From Antedon mediterranea (Eukaryota; Echinodermata; Crinoidea; Comatulida; Antedonidae), in the NCBI RefSeq assembly GCF_964355755.1, contig NC_092677.1:15966101-16030100 (forward strand): 64,000 bases of DNA, read 5' to 3'. The notes beneath the pieces were generated by a model, which saw only the letters and a program-made list of their open reading frames with translations, had not been told where the DNA came from and made no database searches. This document shows, in pieces, positions 39,801-49,910 of the stretch; within the stretch, counting starts at the first letter, position 1, and the number at the start of each line of letters is the position of its first letter. A program made the position numbers and the translations under genes.

Positions 39801-39898
39801 ACCTGGATATCCGATATCTGGAAGATGTTCGACAACAAGTACCAGTCCAGTTCCAGAAGCGTACAGACGTTTATAATTTAAGTAGTGCTGTTGAATGA
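15900..39898 (+). CDS. NIT2: Omega-amidase NIT2-like (nitrilase family), complete
   Basis: Nine exons join in phase to 861 bases (286 residues; human NIT2 is 276): 15900-15936, 17227-17345, 17780-17900, 22872-22960, 25434-25527, 26581-26655, 37566-37644, 38373-38471, 39751-39898. All have AG/GT borders. The nitrilase triad is present: Glu53 in PECFNCPYG, Lys122 in GKYRK, Cys163 in [15 protein letters not shown]. Other family blocks are [33 protein letters not shown] and [15 protein letters not shown]. The enzyme hydrolyses the omega-amides alpha-ketoglutaramate and alpha-ketosuccinamate, in cytosol and mitochondria. The first ten residues are extra relative to human. Two ATGs are adjacent (15900 and 15903). 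Intron 6 is 10.9 kb and packed with mobile elements, yet the reading frame is intact. Confidence 0.95.
17911..18065. repeat. ATC/ATT trinucleotide repeat
   Basis: Imperfect run of ATC and ATT units with GACATC interruptions. Confidence 0.85.
19970..20250. repeat. 18-bp minisatellite
   Basis: About 15 imperfect copies of an 18-base unit of the form GTTGTTCCGCCTGGGATG, cleaner towards the right. Because the unit is a multiple of three, four overlapping frames stay open on the two strands and give repetitive products; these are artefacts, not genes. Confidence 0.92.
21254..21412. mobile_element. Small MITE with TAA target duplication
   Basis: 159 bases with terminal inverted repeats AGCCGATTTTCCACTA / TAGTGGAAAATCGGCT and further internal inverted words (CGAATTTGTTCG). 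It is flanked by TAA at 21251-21253 and 21413-21415. A 3-bp TWA duplication fits the PIF/Harbinger type. Confidence 0.88.
23581..24079. mobile_element. MITE with TA target duplication
   Basis: About 500 bases in NIT2 intron 4. Inverted ends GAGGTTTCGCAATCTTACGA and its complement (TCGTAAGGTTGCGAAACCTC), continuing as ATACGATAACGAAAAC. Flanked by TA at 23579-23580 and 24080-24081. No transposase frame inside. Confidence 0.85.
24575..24710. mobile_element. Short MITE with TTA target duplication
   Basis: Diverged inverted ends (GTCTGTGTCTACTC on the left, GTGGAGACAGAGCT on the right) with an inner inverted pair TGTGCCCATATG / CATATTTGGGCACA. TTA lies at both sides (24572-24574, 24711-24713). 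A right end of the same kind (GATAGTGTAGACAGAGCTTTA) is at about 31611-31632. Confidence 0.65.
28874..29800. mobile_element. Non-autonomous DNA transposon with TTA duplication
   Basis: 927 bases with inverted ends of about 35 bases beginning CGCCCGTATTCTTAAACCGG, flanked by TTA at 28871-28873 and 29801-29803. Next to the ends are further AGTCG/GTCGA-rich stretches. The centre carries an exon-like segment (29292-29448). No transposase visible. The 3-bp duplication suits a Harbinger-like mover. Confidence 0.85.
29292..29448 (+). CDS. Exon-like segment inside the 28.9-kb transposon
   Basis: After a good acceptor (TTTATATTTTCTAG, AG at 29290-29291) an open frame of about 52 codons ends in TAA at 29446-29448, with AATAAA at 29470-29475. 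The product is basic and proline-rich ([18 protein letters not shown], then [18 protein letters not shown]). Base composition is much richer in CpG than the surroundings. I do not recognise it. It may be the last exon of a host gene captured by the element, or a remnant of the element's own gene. Confidence 0.35.
31131..31260 (+). repeat. Weak tRNA-like/SINE fragment
   Basis: A B-box-like GTTCAAATCC at about 31212 is followed by CTGGTCCTGCTGAGGAAT, with an A-box-like GTGATTAGGCTAATTG some 60 bases before. This spacing is typical of tRNA-derived SINEs; the match is poor. Confidence 0.3.
32130..32470 (+). repeat. Dispersed repeat R3, copy 2
   Basis: Second copy of the repeat at 10300-10770, same orientation and word order, with small indels. 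Confidence 0.7.
32930..33050 (+). mobile_element. LINE 3' end fragment
   Basis: GAGGGTCCCTAATGATCAGC, then GGCTGGATGGACCACCCTCGG, and a tail of AATAAATAAATAAA. The layout matches the 3' end of the LINE at 38756-39360 (hairpin-forming GGG/CCC words, then TAAA repeats). 5'-truncated. Confidence 0.55.
35276..35400. repeat. 12-bp tandem repeat
   Basis: About ten copies of AAACACTGCACA / AAACACTGTACA. Keeps frames open on both strands; not coding. Confidence 0.95.
36000..36140 (+). repeat. Dispersed repeat (AGCTCTGC family), plus copy
   Basis: Matches the minus copy at 2098-2262, including GAGATCCAGCCACAGCATTG and GAAAGCTCTGC. Confidence 0.65.
36822..37201. mobile_element. Foldback MITE with TTAA ends
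   Basis: 380 bases including flanks. The left arm (36826-36960) is repeated inverted at 37083-37197: AGGACAACTTGACCGAGGAC, GGGATGTACAT, TTAAGGATAT, CGCGCTCGCC and ACAGCCGT all have inverted partners. TTAA stands at both outer borders, so the duplication may be TTAA. No coding content. Confidence 0.85.
38756..39360 (-). mobile_element. 5'-truncated LINE with reverse transcriptase C-terminus
   Basis: On the minus strand an open frame with ATG at 39319 and stop at 38960 encodes the C-terminal tail of a non-LTR retrotransposon polyprotein: [15 protein letters not shown] just upstream and into the frame, then [20 protein letters not shown] and [20 protein letters not shown]. After the stop come an A-rich run, hairpin-like GGG/CCC words and a tail of AAATAAATAAATAAAT. 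CR1/Jockey-like by pattern. Lies in NIT2 intron 8. Confidence 0.8.
39483..39661. mobile_element. Small MITE with TTA target duplication
   Basis: 179 bases, inverted ends AGCGTGGTTGCCACTAG / CTAGTGGGAACCACGCT, inner pair ACGCAACGCAAGGACGTAACG / CGTTTACGTCCTTGCGTTGCG, central CAATCA/TGATTG words. TTA at 39480-39482 and 39662-39664. About 85 bases upstream of the last NIT2 exon. Confidence 0.9.
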
Positions 39899-40341
39899 TT
39901 CATCAGCTTGCTACTTAAACATTTTAATATATTGAATTTATATATATCTTAAGCTGCAATTATTGCTGGATGGATTTGTTAATTTGGATGTAAACTTTTA
40001 GGATTGATGCGATATATACTATTATATTTAATTTATATACTAAATTACTATCGTCTACATGTGATGTAATAGAGTTGATACTGATAGCTTCACTCATCAC
40101 AAACGCTGAACGTGTTGCGATAGCGCACTTTACAAGACTTCTCCAATTGGAGCAATTATTTGCGAAAGTGTGCATAGACTTTTAATATTTATTTTCTTTT
40201 TGATCACAATTCCAGAAAATATACATTTTTTATTTCTTATTTTTGTTTTTTGCTTCGTCCTACTCTACAGTACAGGAGATTCACTCCATTGAGGCATCTG
40301 TAATACGAGGACACTGTCTTCCATTAACAGATTTTGTTTCA

Positions 40342-40347
40342 AATAAA
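40342..40347 (+). terminator. Candidate NIT2 poly(A) signal
   Basis: First clear AATAAA after the NIT2 stop, 444 bases downstream and just before the 100-bp tandem repeat. Confidence 0.5.
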
Positions 40348-40379
40348 CATGTATTGAAAGAACACAAAACATAATGAAG

Positions 40380-40975
40380 AAAACCTTCAGATATCATTGA
40401 TTTTGATATTGTAGAATGGCTAACAAAAAATCTACTCTGTACCTTCATAGTCTGGGACAATTTCTTACCTTGTGTGTGAAGAAGGTGCTGCTGATATTGT
40501 AGAATGGTCAACAAACAATCTTCTGTACCTTCATAATCTGGGACAAGTTCTCACCAAACACCATGTGTATACGAAGAAGATATTATTGGTGCTGATATTG
40601 TAGAATGGCCAACAAACAAACTGCTGTACCTTCATAGTCTGGACAAGTTCTCACCAGACACCATGTGTATACGAAGAAGATATCATTGGTGCTGATATTG
40701 TAGAATGGCCAACAAACAAACTGCTGTACCTTCATAGTCTGGAACAATTTCTTACCAGACACCATGTGTATACGAAGAAGATATCATTGGTGCTGATATT
40801 GTAGAATGGCTGGCCAACAAACAAACTGCTGTACCTTCATAGTCTGGAACAAGTTCTTACCAGACACCATGTGTATACGAAGAAGATACCATTGGTGCTG
40901 ATATTGTAATGGCCAACAAACCATCTACAGTACAAGTTAAGGGACAAGTTCTCACCAGACACCACATGTGTCTAT
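40380..40975. repeat. About 100-bp tandem repeat
   Basis: Six imperfect copies of a 100-104 base unit; GATATTGTAGAATGG recurs near 40403, 40491, 40591, 40691, 40792 and 40896 (the last copy lacks GA). Each unit also has CTTCATAGTCTGG and CACCATGTGTATACGAAGAAG. The middle copies are most alike. Short open frames within it are by-products. Confidence 0.92.
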
Positions 40976-42160
40976 ATGAAGAAGATTTTACTTCCATTGC
41001 GACCAGTTTAATAATTTTAGTCAATATTTCAATTTACTTTTGTTTACAGTTGTTAAATATAAATGATGACACTGACAATTATTTTATTGGGAAACTCTTT
41101 TACATTGACAAAAAAATATATTACACAAACTTTAAAACAAAAAATGTAGGCACAGGCATAAGCATGTATTTATGTAAACTGTTGTTTTGTTTCAAAATAT
41201 TTATTACCAGTAAAATGGTATGATAATGATGGCATACAAAGACTCTGGAAGATATCTAATAGGTAGTCTTTAGCTTTTTGATAGCCACGAAGTTGTCTTG
41301 GAAAACTGTGAAGGTAGACAACTTTGAATCAATACTTAATATGTAATTGATAATTTACATTTTGTTTTTTGGGATATATAATAATAATAATAAAGAGTTG
41401 AATTGTTTCAACTGAGTTATAACTGTATGTATGTGTATATGTGATATTGTTGTTACTTTTTCGTTTGAAAGAAAGTACAGTGTTAAAACCATTATTGATA
41501 GAAGTCAAAATAAGGATTTTTTTTTTCAAGCATACAGAATCCAAACACTTTCCGAAAATAGGACAACCATGTATTCATAAGGATAATGCCATTCAATCAT
41601 TTAAAAGTTTGCCCAGCTAGCTGCTATGAAGAAGATGGTATGCAGTTATGCCATCGACTGCTCAGTTTAAAATATGATGATAAAAATAGACAAGTGTCTT
41701 CAAAAGATGTGTTGCCCAGTCATGCTTGCTCTAGACATGCAAACTCAACTTAATTAATTGAATCATTTTAAATTAAAATGTATGTGATTTTTACTGTACA
41801 CCTTAGAGGGATGAAGTCTAGATTGATACGTTTAGTCTAAATTAATTGATTCTTTTAGGGGTATTTTATTGTCATATTATCCATTTTATCAAAACAACAA
41901 AAGGTGGCTTAAACTGCTTTTGAAACGATTTTATGTTTCTCGCAACACTCGCAAATGTTTTTACCTAGGCTTTGTAACTTAATTACCTAATTTTCTGAAA
42001 GTGTAGAAGGAAAACACTACGTGGACAATACATCACAAACATACAATACACATATACAGTATTTAATTGTTATTACTGTAATGAAAACATGTGCTTGAAG
42101 TTGATTGGTTGTTGCGGTGTCATCGATAAAAAAAATGTCCAACATCGATGATGTCATATC
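40976..42160. other. NIT2 to SPFH-gene spacer
   Basis: AT-rich intergenic sequence. I see no exon or clear repeat. Confidence 0.45.
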
Positions 42161-42200
42161 TATTTATAGCGCAAGACTCAAACAACAACACATCTCTTTC
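42161..42200 (+). promoter_or_regulatory. Probable core promoter of the SPFH-like gene
   Basis: TATTTATA at 42161-42168 is followed at about +30 by a pyrimidine-rich initiator (ATCTCTTTCG). A start there would leave the ATG at 42246 as the first in the mRNA, with a leader of about 50 bases. Confidence 0.4.
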
Positions 42201-42245
42201 GTACAGTACTTCCTACATGCATTTGTTCGGAGTTCGTCAGCAAAA

Positions 42246-45200
42246 ATGAAGTATAAAACCGTACCTGAGGGCCGCCAAGCTATAGTTATTGACAATTTAG
42301 GTAAAGCAGAGCTTATAGTAGGACCACAAAGGGTTAGTTTACTTTTAATAAAGTTAATTTATGTTTTATTGTAAAATATTCAAAGATTTCAGACGCCGCT
42401 AGGGTAGGCCTTCTTCTATTTATAATCTGGAGTCTAGTAGTAGACCCCTCCCCCTGGCCTAGCTCTAGTCTACCTAGCTGGCCGGGTAGGCTTGATACTT
42501 TCACAATGTGGGCCTAGCCTACACTATATTAAACATCATATCTAACGAGAAAACGTATGGTGCAGTAGCCTACTGATTAGGCTAAGCTAGACTGAGTCTT
42601 GCCCAAACTGCTTCAGCAGTGAAAAGGGGAATACTGAATAGTATACTATACTATAATAGTAATTAAAGATTATGTACTAAAGAAATAAGAAATGTAGGCC
42701 TATACATTGCTTGTTTTCTATATATCGTCCTGACTTTTCAATATCAAAATGTATCTCAGGCAGTTTAAATAAAAAATGATATTAAATATTGTTTTAGTTT
42801 TGTGTCTTTTTTTTATGAACAGGTTTTTTTGTATAAGAAACGTCTAACTTTTTTGAGACATTACACGGCTACGCAAAAAGAGTATCTGGTGATCCATGAC
42901 AAAGATGGTCTTGTTAAACATAAACCTGGGTAATCAACATTAAATTCTCATATTTTTGTTGCAAATAAAATTGTATGCAATTTACTCAATGACTGGTAAA
43001 CAACTGATTACAAGCTAAATTAATTTTTGTTCAAAATGCTCAGATTTTTTTTCTATGATGTCTTCGTACATTGAATTGAGTAAAATTCTACTACTGTTAA
43101 GAAAATTTCTACTATATATATTATGTACGGTAGTATAACTTACAAAGCTAAAACTATTGACCAATCAGAGCATGTTTAGAATAACATCTGCAATTTTTTT
43201 TTCTCAACAGACCCTGTCAGGTGTTCTTAAACCCATATCTTCATAATGATATAACTGTGAAAAATGCAGTCATATTGGATGCTACTCAGCTGCTTGTTGT
43301 ATACAAAAAAGCAAAGGACAATGTTGTCACAAGAAGACTAGTTAAAGGCCCCCTAGTGTTCATTCCGGAAGCAGAGGAGTGGTAAGTAATAAAACAAAAC
43401 ACAAATTTTGAAAAAAGCTCTCTAGTCATATGGTCAGTGGAGAGGTCACTGGCTAAACATCGAGCCCCAAAGCATAAGCAGCTCCAGAGCATAATCAGCC
43501 CCAATACAACTAGTGTTAAGAGGGCTAAACTATGGGCTTTTGTCCTCTGCGTTACGCCACTGCATTATCACCATTCAAACATGAATGCTTCCCTTCAAAA
43601 CTAACTTATGTTTAAGGATTTTCCTTAAGTTGTAATTTACTTGTTCACATCAAAGGCCCTGACAATCTGTCAACCCAGTGGTCTACATTGATTTGTACCA
43701 TCTGCTCAACTCTTTGAATTTTCTGAAACTTTAGGCTGCATGAGTTTACCTGGCATGGACCATCAGATACTGACAGGACAAAAATCGTAGCATACCAACG
43801 CAAGTTCACTAAACTGACAATCATTCCAGAGAATATGTACTACAATGTACGTAAAAGTAATATATTAAATTGTAGTACAGTATGTATAGGCAATCAAAAA
43901 ATTGCCCATTGATAATAAAGAATATACAATAATTGTAACATGAGAAAATAAGACGGAATAGAACTACTGTAGTAGGCTTGATATATGGAGAACTGGAACT
44001 TTGATGGTGGTACTGTATGGTATGACGTCTGACTGGATCTTTACACTATCTCTGTGACAGAAAGGAACATCACGAGTGAGATAACTAAATCTGTTGTTTC
44101 TTTTCCCAACCACCACAATTTATCTTTCCAAACATTTAATCTACTCTTCCACCTTGTACCAGTAGGTCTAGGTCTATACTATGTACATGAAATCATGTTT
44201 ATATTATCGAGTATTTATCCCACCCCCTCCCCCTAATTTATGCTAAATTCATACCCAGGCCCAAATACCCACTCGATCGTAATACTGTATATGGCAGTGG
44301 ACAAATATCTTTATTACTTGCTAATTATTTTAGATATAATATATTTTCTTTTCTAGGTAACTGATGTCAGGACTAAGGATGACACAACTTTGACCTTGAA
44401 GGTCATGATATTTTACGAGTTAAAAGATCCTGTTACCATGCTTACATTGACCCATGACCCAATCGCAGACATCATCAATGCTTTATGTGCTGACATGGTG
44501 GCATTTGCATCCAACCTTACGTAAGCATAAAACCCGTTTTTCATTTATAGGCAAATTTATTCATGCAAGATAAGCTTTCCTCCAGAGCTCATTTGTTGCC
44601 CATTTTTGTACAATTTTTTTTTCTTCAGTTATACAGCTTTTCTTGGACAGAGCAGTGATTTAAGCTGTCTTAAATGCTACCCACAGCTTGTTCAAAGGGC
44701 TGAACGTATTGGCTTTGAAATCAATAAGGTTGTGTACCGAGGGTATCAGGCTAGCTCACAGCTGCAGGTACAGTAACCACATTTGAAAAGGTTTGCCTAC
44801 TGTAAAGTTGAGGTTCTCAAGTACTACTGAACGTCCGTAATTACAACAGAGATTCGGCCTAACTACAGACATATGGAAAAAAAGTACAAAAATACAAAAG
44901 TATGATTTGACCTAAAACCAGCCTTCCCCCACGTTCTCTAATATTAGATAATATACAGTATAAAAACTATTGTCAACAAAACAAAGATAGGGCGGGTATC
45001 TTTACTTGAGAGAATTTGTACAGTACAGTTATACACATTTGTGCACGTATCCATACAGTAGGCAATCCTTTCGATAGGCATAGCGTATCAAAATTACCAG
45101 AATTGTACTAGAAAGGTTTTCATTGTAAAGAGGGTTCTTTTAGGACGGGTAACCACCCTGACCCTAAATTTCCTAGTTATTGTGAACGAATATTCTAAAT

Positions 45201-46609
45201 CGGTAATTTGCCTAAATAAAAATTATTTTCTATTTGTCGCAATTAGAATATGCAAGACAATGCCATCAAATCACGAACACAGCTGAGACTGAGCACAGAG
45301 GTTGAGGAACGCGAGCAGAGACTGAATCAGTTCAAACTTCAACGGGATGAATCAAGAACCAAATTAAGTAAGAACTTAAGAGCATTTAATGCTCAGTAAT
45401 ATTCCAGAGTTTAGTAAATGAAGATTGTACATTGTTTATTCTTTATCAATACTACTGTATTAGCCTACATTAGAAAAGTTTATAAACAGTGTATATATAA
45501 AATTCTCAATTTTGTCTCAAGTACTCTCACTGATAAAGGCCTACTGCCTGAAAGCTCTGCTAATTTTTCTGGCTGTTTTACTTTATCGTTTTGATTTAGC
45601 ATTTGGCTTATTTACCTCCGCCAAGGAAGTATATGTAGTTGATCGTGTGTCTGTTTGTCTGTCTGATTACTCACAACTGTACTGTAGAACCTGGTATAAT
45701 AATCATTTAAATCTGTACTATAATCTTTATCCTTTGAAATAATGGCCGTCATTCACCACTATTTTTGTTTTGCCTTTACAGAGCATGAAATGCAAGTATC
45801 CAATCACCAACATGCTCAAGCTCTAGACAGAATGACACAAGACCATGACCTGCAACTAGCTAGCCTAGATCACCAGCATAATGTGGAAATTACCCAGCTG
45901 GACATGCAAACTCAACTAGGTATATCCATTTCAATATGTTTGTTCTTTTTTCACATAGTACCCAGAAAGTAAAGTTACTGTTGTACATTTTGCACTTGGC
46001 TTAAAAAACCCAAAAGCACCATTAATGTTTCTATAAAAAAAAAGGGAATTTCACCTTTTAGCATTTTGCACATAAGACCATGTAACTACTGTGTACTGTG
46101 CATAGCCCTAGGCATGTGTACAATCAGCTGAAGGAGACTGGGCCTATCTAAAGGTAAATTTATTACACTACTCTAGACAGTGGAATTGCCTCCAGCGAAA
46201 AATAAAAGGAGAAAAAATCAAATCTGCTTGTTTCTTAACAAAGAATCCTGTACACTAGTTTTGGGTCTAGTAGTTCCTGGGCCTAGTGTAGACCTACAGT
46301 ACCAACCAATTGAATGTGGGCATCTTCCTGGTATGCAGATTATTTTGTGTTTTTGCAGATATATTATCTACTCTTATTTATACATATATTTCTTGTAATT
46401 TGGGGTATGTACTGAAAATGTTTTAGAAAAAATATTTTTCTTTTAACTGTATTGTTTACTTCATTGTTTTAGATCTTGAAGAAGCAAGGAACAAAGCGGA
46501 AGAAGACTATCTCAGGGAACTCAGTAAAATGAATGTGGACATGACTAAGTACTTGGTGAATATGCATTACTCAGAGGTCAACAAGCAGGTTGAAGTGGTC
46601 GGCGTGTAA
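42246..46609 (+). CDS. SPFH/band-7-like protein with coiled-coil tail, complete
   Basis: Nine exons join in phase to 1176 bases (391 residues): 42246-42332, 42823-42929, 43211-43381, 43735-43846, 44357-44520, 44629-44767, 45247-45367, 45782-45919, 46473-46609. Residues 1-260 look like a beta-rich domain ending in an SPFH (prohibitin/stomatin/flotillin or vault-shoulder) fold: KYKTVPEGRQAIVIDNLG, GPLVFIPEAEEWLHEFTWHG, LKVMIFYELKDPVTML, and QRAERIGFEINKVVYRGYQA. Residues 261-391 are charged and helical (STEVEEREQRLNQFKLQRDE), a likely coiled coil. No signal peptide or membrane segment is seen. The start was chosen because of the promoter-like TATA at 42161; the frame is open further upstream, with ATGs at 42105 and 42135 that would add residues. 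I know of similar uncharacterised proteins in bacteria and other animals from memory only; function unknown. Confidence 0.85.
45530..45605 (+). repeat. Dispersed repeat (AGCTCTGC family), plus fragment
   Basis: Inside an SPFH-gene intron. GCCTGAAAGCTCTGCTAAT and TTTCTGGCTGTTTTACTTTA match the copy at 2098-2262. Confidence 0.6.
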
Positions 46610-48470
46610 ACACATTCTTAGATGAGAATTGCAATCCGAGGTCATAGTCATAAACTCAATTAGGAATTACATGGTTGTAGGAGTTGCAAAATAACGAATA
46701 CAAAATATATTTTTGTGTTTATTTTTGTTGTGATGGGCTTAAAAGGTAAACCACAGTTAATTGCTGAAAGGAAGATAACTGTGTAAACACATGCTTAGCT
46801 GACAGAAAAGGATAGCAAGGTCAACAAAAATGCATCTAGTCTATTCATGTTCATACTAGGCAGCAGATATCTTTAACTATTCTTAATGTTCTACTCCATA
46901 TTCTTTACCTTACACAGTATGTATGTTGAGAATATTACGCTTCAAAGTTTAATTCATATACTATTTTGATTATGTACTGTATTTTACACGATCACAATTT
47001 CAGTCTCAAAGATGCCTACTGAATTTAAATGTAAATTTGAAAATCACATTCACATAAAAAAAAAGGTACACAAACATTTCAGATGAATATGGCTCAGTTA
47101 AAGGCAAAAAATGATATAATAAACAGAAGAGATTGATTTAAATACCATATTTCCTTGCAATTTTTAGCTACAACGCAATATTTTTATAAAACCGATTTCA
47201 AAGAAACCTGTTGTCTTGTGATTTTTTAATAGAAACTGGTCCATAGGCCTTAGTCCAGTTCCCTATGTCAAACAAGGACATATACTTGGCTGCAGTTGCG
47301 TGCTCAAATTTAGGTTAGTGTTTACCGACCGACATGGTGAGCTGCAGAGTCACGTCGCACGCGACTAAAAAGTGCCCTTGTGTGCTAATATAAAAGGAAA
47401 GTTTAAACATTGTGTTTTATAAATATTTGGAGCATGCTGTATGTTGTCAAATTTCTAAAATTCATCTTTGACTTATGACCTCAATTTTATTATTTCTGTG
47501 TATTTGATTTTTATCATTGTGTGACCAGAAATGCATGTGGCTCATTTTTTGCCACCTTTTGGAACACCTCATTGTAGTACACTGAAAGTATCTATTTTTA
47601 TTTCATCGTTTTTTTGTTTTTATTTATTATTTTATGTAGTAAATTGTATTAGTTTAAATGTATGTCTATTGTTTCTGGGGTCTTTCTCGAGACAAGAAAC
47701 TTGTTTTCTTCTAGAGAAGACCCCAAATGATGGCTTATTACTATGTTTTCATTTATGTACACACCTATAATTATATTATACTGTATAATGCCATTGTTGA
47801 ATAAATAAATGTTTTTTAAACTTGAACTTGAACTCAATCAAAACACAAAATTCGTTGGGGATCCGATTGAATAGTAATTTATTTTGAATTAATGTGATTT
47901 ATTATGAATTATAAAAAGGTTATATATTTGACCGCCACATGGAATTGTGAACTGCTCATACTGTAGGTAGTCTAACTATGTGTAATATAGGCTTATGTGC
48001 CATTTACATTATAAGAAATATATTCTAATTTTATTGTATACAGAATTATGTGATTTGATGGTAATGTTTTAGACCCATTATTGTAGTTAGATTTATAAAG
48101 CCAACTCTATACGTCACTTTGACATGGATATCATTGACATTCAAATAACAACAGAAAGGTACAATGTGACTTAGAAATAATATAATTGTTGTATTTGGTG
48201 TAACAAAAATAGTATGTAACACGTTGTACAATATTGACCATAAAATGCTTTATAAAATATATATATAAAATGCGGTATCTAAGTATGTAACACGTTGTAC
48301 AATATTGACCAATAACTGTCTGCTTCCATCTCTGGCTATGTGAAGACACATCCGTGTAATAATACACTATTTATTTCAGTGCCCATTACTTGTAACTCGA
48401 TATTTCAATAATCTTGTGACGTCACCAATTATCGATTCTAAAAACCAATAGGATTATTTTTTACTATGAT
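46610..48470. other. 3' flank of the SPFH-like gene
   Basis: Contains AATAAA at 47118-47123 and again near 47800, either of which may end the transcript. A GACCGACC repeat fragment lies at 47285-47372. A TTGAACTTGAACT tail after AATAAATAAATG (about 47800-47835) looks like a retroposon end. GTAACACGTTGTACAATATT occurs twice, 68 bases apart, at 48217 and 48285. Confidence 0.45.
47285..47372 (+). repeat. GACCGACC dispersed repeat, plus copy
   Basis: TTAGTGTTTACCGACCGACAT followed by CACGTCGCACGCGACTAAAAA; the complement of the left end of the copy at 14365. Confidence 0.65.
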
Positions 48471-48474
48471 GAAA

Positions 48475-48800
48475 CTATTTTGAAAGTGTATACTTAGCAG
48501 AATGCTTTCCAACAATTTTTCGGAAAAAATGATTTTTCAGAAATACGTCAAGGTACATGAAAGCTAACAAAAGAGAAATTAAATTACAGTCATAATCGGA
48601 GTTCATAATCTTGTAAAGCACCCTATGGTCACACAGAAGACCAAGGTTATTAGCGTCATAATCAGGGTAAAACTTAATAATTAAGAAGTGAAAAGTGCAG
48701 AACTCAAGGTTATACCAAATAATGGTCTTATATAAAAGAGCCTTTCCATCACTATAAAAGGATCTGCAATTTCTTAAGATCAGACGCAGCATTTTATTGG
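48475..48800 (-). mobile_element. Decayed LINE reverse transcriptase fragment
   Basis: The minus-strand frame reads KANKMLRLILRNCRSFYSDG, ALLYKTI and LEFCT, then HRVLYKIMNSDYD. This order resembles the C-terminal third of CR1/Jockey-type reverse transcriptases, just past the catalytic core. No intact frame; the match is by eye only. Confidence 0.45.
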
Positions 48801-48889
48801 CTTTGAAGACAATTGAATTAACATGAAAGAAGAAATTTTATTTAGAATATACAAACAAAATTCAAGGTCGTTGTGAAAAGGAACAGTAT

Positions 48890-49910
48890 CAAGGACAAAA
48901 ACTGATATGTATCACAGGACATCCAAAATGGTACGTCGTGTTGCCAAAGCAATTCACAGTGGGTTGTTTTTCTCAATAGTTGCAGACGAATGCACGGGGG
49001 TGTACGGTATCCAATAAAAAAAAGCATCTTACAATATGCACCCGTTGGTCAATGAAGATCTGAATCGGAAGGAGTTTCTAGGCTTTTTTGAAAACCTCAA
49101 TATCAAGGATAATACAATAACAGCTCCTATCAAAGACAGACTTACAAGAATGAGCCTGTCTACGAACATTATAGGGGAAATGCTACGACGCAGGTGACCT
49201 AATAATAGTATAAGGGAGTGGCGGTACAGATAGCGTCAGAGCAACCAAATGCACATTTCACTCATTGTGGTATTAGTCATGCTTTGAGTTTGGCAGTGAA
49301 AGATTTGACAAAGAGTTCAAACTTATCATCAGATGCCATGGATACTACTTAAGATATCAAATTTCCTCCTAAACGAGAAGGCATCTTGGTGGGGAAATTT
49401 AAGCCGACATCAATAATAGCAGCACACGGGATAAGAGTTCTGTGACCAACACGGTGGACAGTTCGCGAAAATAGTTTCAGTAGAATTTTACAATTGCGAA
49501 GCACTTTAAGCCCGCATAATTGGAGTCAAATGGAATTGTTCAGCTACGTGTTTGCTCTTTACGTAGGTGAACAGCTTTATGGTCTGAAATATATCTTAAG
49601 ACGCACTTCAGCAATCCAAATTTTAGAATAGAATTAAATTATCAAAGAACTCCGAACAGATAAAAATTTCAATAATATAGATGAAGCTATTGTTAGAAAG
49701 GCCTGAAAGCTTGAGGGAATTAGATCTAGACAGTAATCCCAAACTTCATAGAAAGCGTCGTGCACCCAAAACAAAAACATGAAATGAACCTCGTTTATAG
49801 CATAAAGAAATATGGAAGGGCTGCTGGTTAAAGGAATCAGAGGAAATTGCATTCATAGAAGATAATTACTATTCGGATATTAATAAATCACAGATACTCT
49901 TTTAAAATTG
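48890..49910 (+). pseudogene. hAT-type (DUF4371/ZMYM-like) transposase relic
   Basis: Conceptual plus-strand translation, broken by many stops and frame changes, keeps the order of hAT transposase blocks: VAKAIHSGLFFSIVADECTG (the D-E-[ST] catalytic aspartate region), RKEFLGFFENL, QPNAHFTHCGISHALSLAVK (the His-Cys-x-SH-L block), PPKREGIL and PTRWTVR. The region after about 49600 is too decayed to place. Clearly dead. It lies next to the LINE fragment on the other strand. Confidence 0.7.

Noticed and set aside
40281-40975. Regular spacing of about 100 bp that could suggest a CRISPR or gene array
   Set aside because: The whole unit repeats, including the parts that would be spacers; this is a minisatellite in an animal genome.
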